Assembly: GCA_963837365.1 (NCBI GenBank)
Contig: CAWIMW010000002.1
Location: 1,178,001-1,242,000 of the forward strand
Source: CAWBXL01 sp963837365
Lineage (GTDB): Bacteria; Acidobacteriota; Terriglobia; Terriglobales; Acidobacteriaceae
Length of the DNA: 64,000 nt
Direction: 5' to 3'
The notes beneath the pieces are model-generated. The model made no database searches, was not told the DNA's origin, and saw only the letters and a program-made list of their open reading frames with translations. The translations under genes were made by a program, and so were the position numbers. Positions 60,957 to 64,000 of the stretch are shown piece by piece; positions within the stretch are counted from its first letter, which is position 1, and every line of letters starts with the position of its first letter.

Positions 60957-61163
60957 ATGAAGAATATTTTTGATGTGATGCGCAGTAAGGAGCAGGAAAT
61001 CTTGAGAGTTCGAAAAGAATTGGACGCGCTGCGCATCGCTGCGCGGTTGCTGGTAGATGATGCCGCTCCTGTCGCTGGCAATCACAAGGCGGCCCAGCTA
61101 CTGGAGATGCCGGATTCGGACGAATTGCTGGATATAAGGGCATCGGACCAGCCTACTGCGTGA
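60957..61163 (+). CDS. Small coiled-coil protein of unknown function
   Basis: A 68-residue protein from ATG 60957 (MKNIFDVMRSKEQEILRVRK), with GTGAGG 7 bases upstream. The N-terminal helix is amphipathic and probably coiled-coil; the C-terminal half is Asp/Glu/Leu-rich. A short leader resembling other small acidobacterial proteins. Its last 11 bases overlap the convergent NTF2-like gene. Confidence 0.6.
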   Translation: MKNIFDVMRSKEQEILRVRKELDALRIAARLLVDDAAPVAGNHKAAQLLEMPDSDELLDIRASDQPTA

Positions 61164-61623
61164 CCGTGGCCTGGTAGGCTACGGCGCGCCAGGCTCCGTT
61201 CTGCTTCACCCAGACACGGGTGTAGCGATAAGGGCCACTGAAGTCTTCGCCGAAATCGCTGCCCTTTACCTCTGCCTTTGCAGTTACCACCGCGGTTTCG
61301 CCGTAGATCCGCACTACCATCTCGCTTACATCAATGAACTCATAATGCAGCTTGGAGCGGCGGCGCACGTCTACCATGTCGCTCTTGGTGACTACCGTGC
61401 CTAGCGGGCCGATGGCGATGTAGTTGTCCGCCAGCGCTTGCTCGGTGAACTTGGTGTCGTTGTGGATGGAGGCTTCTTTGGCATGGCGCTCCAGCTCCAA
61501 GACCTCACGGATCATCTGCTCTTCGCGCGGGTTCTTCTGGGTGGTGCGTGCGGCGGCGCTCACCTCCACGGACAAGCAGATTAAGACAAAGATTGCGGCT
61601 AGTGAGAAGAGATTGCGAGGCAT
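61153..61623 (-). CDS. Secreted SnoaL/NTF2-like protein
   Basis: A 156-residue protein with a signal peptide (MPRNLFSLAAIFVLICLSVEVSA). The mature part has the DUF4440/NTF2-like pattern: EQMIREVLELERHAKEASIH, ALADNYIAIGPLGTVVTKSD, then FIDVSEMVVRIYGETAVVTA and RYTRVWVKQNGAWRAVAYQA. A cone-shaped pocket protein; ligand or activity unknown. Confidence 0.82.
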   Translation of the reverse strand: MPRNLFSLAAIFVLICLSVEVSAAARTTQKNPREEQMIREVLELERHAKEASIHNDTKFTEQALADNYIAIGPLGTVVTKSDMVDVRRRSKLHYEFIDVSEMVVRIYGETAVVTAKAEVKGSDFGEDFSGPYRYTRVWVKQNGAWRAVAYQATVTQ

Positions 61624-61728
61624 GGATGACCTCCGGTCGGACGGCTTGTTACTTCTTACGGACAGTACCCCTGGACGGTTCCCAGAATCTTACCAAGGCC
61701 GGGGCCGTTTCCCAAACCCCGGAACGGG

Positions 61729-61734
61729 TACAAT
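61729..61734 (+). promoter_or_regulatory. -10 box upstream of cobO
   Basis: TACAAT 14 bases before the cobO ATG, suggesting a leader of about 7 bases. The -35 is weak. Confidence 0.4.
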
Positions 61735-61748
61735 CAGGGTTCCTGTTT

Positions 61749-62285
61749 ATGTCGGATATTCGCCGTGGTTTGATCATTGTGAACACCGGTCCGGGAAAAG
61801 GCAAGACCACTGCCGCCATGGGTACGGCCCTGCGGGCAGTCGGGCAGGGAATGCGGGTGTTGATGCTCCAATTCCTGAAGGGATCGTGGCATTACGGTGA
61901 ACTGGATGCAGTACAGGCATTCGGAAACAAATTTGTTATGAAACAGATGGGCCGGGGCTTTGTGAAGGTCGGCACTGAGAAACCTGATCCCGAAGACGTC
62001 AAAATGGTGGAGGAGGCCTGGACAGAGGCGGAGCAGGCAATCATGTCTGGCGAATGGGACTTGATTGTGTTGGACGAGATCAACTATGCCATCAGCTACG
62101 GAATGTTAGACCCGGCTAAAGTGTTGGAAACATTGAAAAAGAAGCCGGAGATGGTACACGTCATCTTGACGGGAAGGAATGCACATCCGACAATTGTCGA
62201 GTTTGCCGACACCGTGACCGAAATGCGCCAGGTGAAACATGCCTATGAGAAGGGCGTGATGGCGCAAAGAGGAATTGAGTACTAG
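61749..62285 (+). CDS. cobO: Cob(I)yrinic acid a,c-diamide adenosyltransferase
   Basis: A 178-residue BtuR/CobA/CobO-type enzyme that adenosylates the corrinoid cobalt. The P-loop NTGPGKGKTTAAMGTALR and LIVLDEINYAISYG are diagnostic, with LTGRNAHPTIVEFADTVTEM toward the end. Start at ATG 61749 (MSDIRRGLIIVNTG); a longer reading back to 61548 overlaps the divergent gene and lacks support. No other cobalamin genes are adjacent, so it may serve salvage. Confidence 0.93.
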   Translation: MSDIRRGLIIVNTGPGKGKTTAAMGTALRAVGQGMRVLMLQFLKGSWHYGELDAVQAFGNKFVMKQMGRGFVKVGTEKPDPEDVKMVEEAWTEAEQAIMSGEWDLIVLDEINYAISYGMLDPAKVLETLKKKPEMVHVILTGRNAHPTIVEFADTVTEMRQVKHAYEKGVMAQRGIEY

Positions 62286-62332
62286 TGATTAGTGGCTAGT
62301 GGTCAGAGACTAGCCACTAGCCACTAATCACT
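62284..62332. repeat. CTAG/GATTAGTGG palindrome between cobO and accD
   Basis: AGTGATTAGTGGCTAGTGG and its near-perfect complement CCACTAGCCACTAATCACT around a short loop. It starts at the cobO stop and ends 15 bases before the accD ATG, filling the spacer. Confidence 0.7.
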
Positions 62333-62347
62333 ATCCACGTATTTTCT

Positions 62348-63196
62348 ATGGCTTGGTTCAAACGCGAATCCGTCGAGCTGGATACTTCGGGCGAGAAGAA
62401 AGTCCGCACCGAGGGGTTGTGGGTGAAGTGTGACGGATGCCGTCAGATCATTTGGAAGAAGGATCTGGAAGAGAACCTTAACGTCTGCCCCAAATGCGAA
62501 AAGCACTTCCGCATTGATGCGCGGACCCGGCTGGCCCAGCTTTTGGATGATGTGAACTACGAGGTGTTCGCCGCCGATCTGGTCTCGGTTGATCCTTTGA
62601 AGTTTGTTGACTTGAAGGCTTACTCGTCGCGGCTGAAGCAGGCGCGGCAGGACACTGGGCTCAATGACGCCATCATTTGTGCCCGCGGCAAGCTGAACGG
62701 GCGGCCGGTCATTGTATGTGCTCTGGAGTATTCGTTTATCGGCGGGAGCATGGGCGCGGTTGTGGGTGAGGCCATTACCCAGGCGGTCGAACAGGCCACT
62801 GAATTAAAGGTCCCGTTGGTGATTGTTTCCGCTTCCGGTGGGGCGCGCATGATGGAAGGCGTGGTCAGCCTGATGCAGCTGGCCAAGATCGCCGCTGCGC
62901 TGGCCCGCATGGATGACGCGCGGGTGCCATACATCTCGGTGATGACTGATCCCACGACCGGCGGCGTGACCGCTTCGTTCGCCATGTTAGGCGATTTGAA
63001 TGTTGCCGAACCTGGAGCTTTGATCGGCTTTGCCGGGCCGCGCGTAATTGAGCAGACGATCCGGCAGAAGCTGCCTCAGGGTTTCCAGCGTAGTGAATTT
63101 CTGCTGGAACATGGGATGCTGGATGCAGTGGTTTCGCGGAAGCAGCTCAAGACCTACATTTCGCGGGCTCTGGATTTTATGACGCCAGCTGCTTGA
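62348..63196 (+). CDS. accD: Acetyl-CoA carboxylase carboxyltransferase subunit beta
   Basis: A 282-residue AccD. The zinc ribbon has Cys28, Cys31, Cys47 and Cys50 (VKCDGCRQI and NVCPKCEKHF). The crotonase-fold core shows IVSASGGARMMEGVVSLMQL and ISVMTDPTTGGVTASFAMLG, then GALIGFAGPRVIEQTIRQKL. With AccA it transfers carboxyl from biotin to acetyl-CoA, the first step of fatty-acid synthesis. accD next to folC is a common pairing. Confidence 0.96.
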   Translation: MAWFKRESVELDTSGEKKVRTEGLWVKCDGCRQIIWKKDLEENLNVCPKCEKHFRIDARTRLAQLLDDVNYEVFAADLVSVDPLKFVDLKAYSSRLKQARQDTGLNDAIICARGKLNGRPVIVCALEYSFIGGSMGAVVGEAITQAVEQATELKVPLVIVSASGGARMMEGVVSLMQLAKIAAALARMDDARVPYISVMTDPTTGGVTASFAMLGDLNVAEPGALIGFAGPRVIEQTIRQKLPQGFQRSEFLLEHGMLDAVVSRKQLKTYISRALDFMTPAA

Positions 63197-63205
63197 AGCT
63201 GTCAG

Positions 63206-63346
63206 CTTTCAGCCGTCAGCGCTCAGTAAAACCTGATTCGATGCAGTTCATTTGGTTATCTCTCCCATTGGCTGTACTTCGGTGGCTTCTTCCGGCTTAA
63301 ACCAGCAAACTGATAATCTGAAAGCTGATAGCTGACGGCTGAAAAG
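63206..63346. repeat. Inverted repeat pair in the accD-folC spacer
   Basis: The left arm (63206-63228, CAGCTTTCAGCCGTCAGC words) and right arm (63323-63346, GCTGATAGCTGACGGCTGAA) are near complementary around about 95 bases. The loop includes a short, unsupported open frame. Confidence 0.6.
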
Positions 63347-63354
63347 CTTCTTCT

Positions 63355-64000
63355 ATGTCCTACGAAACGGCTATTGCCCGCATGTACGCCCTTGGCCACG
63401 AACTGGCCCATACGCCGTCGAACAAGTTCGACCTGGAGCACATGCGTGTGTTGCTGGCGGCGCTGGACAATCCTGAGCGGCGCACTCCGGCGGTACTGAT
63501 TGCAGGAACTAACGGGAAAGGCTCTACGGCTGCAACGCTGGCGTCAATTTTGCAGGCTGCGGGTTTGCGGACTGGGCTTTATACTTCCCCGCATTTGGTA
63601 AGGATCAATGAACGCATCCAGTTGAACGGGGCCGCTATCCCCGATGATGAATTTGCCCTGGTCCACGACCTGGTGGAGCGTACGGCAGAGCGGCTGGTCA
63701 GCGAAGGTGAACTACCTTGGCATCCCAGCTTCTTTGAGATGCTGACGGCGATGGCCTTTGAATATTTTTCCCGGCGTAAAGTCGACATCGCCGTTTTGGA
63801 AGTTGGCATGGGCGGGCGCTTGGATGCCACCAACGTAATCGAGCCGCGAGTCAGCGTGATCACCGACATCTCGCTCGACCATCAGAGATTTCTTGGGGAC
63901 ACAGTGGCCGAAATTGCTCGTGAGAAGGCCGGCATTATTCGTCCGGGTGGAGTCGTTGTTACTTTGCCGCAGCAGCCTCAGGCCAATGATGTCATCGGAA
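63355..64000 (+). CDS. folC: Folylpolyglutamate synthase/dihydrofolate synthase, 5' part
   Basis: The first 215 codons, cut by the window end. FolC adds glutamate to folates and makes dihydrofolate from dihydropteroate. The P-loop is AVLIAGTNGKGSTAATLA; the following LYTSPHLVRINERIQLNG and AVLEVGMGGRLDATNVI, then TDISLDHQRFLGDTVAEIAR and EKAGIIRPG, are diagnostic Mur-ligase-type motifs. The ATG at 63355 follows the inverted repeat; no Shine-Dalgarno. The folate link with the CADD-family gene at 50228 is of interest. Confidence 0.93.
   Translation, partial: MSYETAIARMYALGHELAHTPSNKFDLEHMRVLLAALDNPERRTPAVLIAGTNGKGSTAATLASILQAAGLRTGLYTSPHLVRINERIQLNGAAIPDDEFALVHDLVERTAERLVSEGELPWHPSFFEMLTAMAFEYFSRRKVDIAVLEVGMGGRLDATNVIEPRVSVITDISLDHQRFLGDTVAEIAREKAGIIRPGGVVVTLPQQPQANDVIG

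Overview
The window looks like a chromosomal segment of an Acidobacteriota member, probably a Terriglobia or Koribacter-like lineage. This is inferred from gene content: a secreted von Willebrand-type protein of the kind abundant in acidobacteria, a CarboxypepD_reg-like plus TPR secreted protein, short PheT, and GC-rich palindromic intergenic repeats. No rRNA gene or other decisive taxonomic marker is present.

Layout. 1-3.4 kb is an accessory island: a three-gene toxin/antitoxin-like operon on the minus strand, a degenerate tRNA-Ala-like sequence, and a decayed IS1-type insertion sequence whose right end appears to supply a promoter to its neighbour. 3.5-5.5 kb holds a translationally coupled membrane protein/lipoprotein pair of unknown function. 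gyrA follows (5.65-8.3 kb). 8.8-15.9 kb is a decaying restriction-modification locus: an intact type III-like R subunit, a GIY-YIG nuclease, a methyltransferase with several frameshifts into which two palindromic elements have inserted, and a PD-(D/E)XK nuclease. 15.9-21.3 kb is a tripartite RND efflux operon (tolC-like, adaptor, pump; the pump has two frameshifts). 21.4-25.1 kb holds a TPR protein and rpsA.

25.2-31.3 kb is a complete minus-strand iscR-iscS-iscU-iscA-hscB-hscA-fdx operon for Fe-S cluster assembly, with a near-consensus IscR-type operator on its promoter. 31.5-44.7 kb is mostly housekeeping: a response regulator, tsaD, a decayed nucleotidyltransferase, cca with an early in-frame stop, gatC-gatA, a VWA protein, pgeF, an MBL hydrolase, a zinc-ribbon coiled-coil protein and an aminotransferase. 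45.1-50.1 kb is the translation cluster infC-rpmI-rplT-pheS-pheT on the minus strand; infC starts at a non-canonical AUC. 50.2-58.9 kb carries a CADD-type putative para-aminobenzoate synthase, two peptidase-like proteins, an SDR, a GH35-like glycosidase and an aldo/keto reductase. 59.0-64.0 kb carries rsfS, a frameshifted methyltransferase, rlmH, cobO, accD and the start of folC, which runs off the window.

Two features run through the whole window. First, many spacers contain inverted repeats of several distinct families, and one family also sits inside coding sequence. Second, at least five genes carry frameshifts or an internal stop (transposase, DNA methyltransferase, RND pump, COG3541-like nucleotidyltransferase, SAM methyltransferase; cca has an in-frame TAG). 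Some are clearly decayed mobile or accessory genes. The single-base indels in homopolymers (RND pump, methyltransferase) could equally be assembly errors, and this cannot be settled from the sequence alone.
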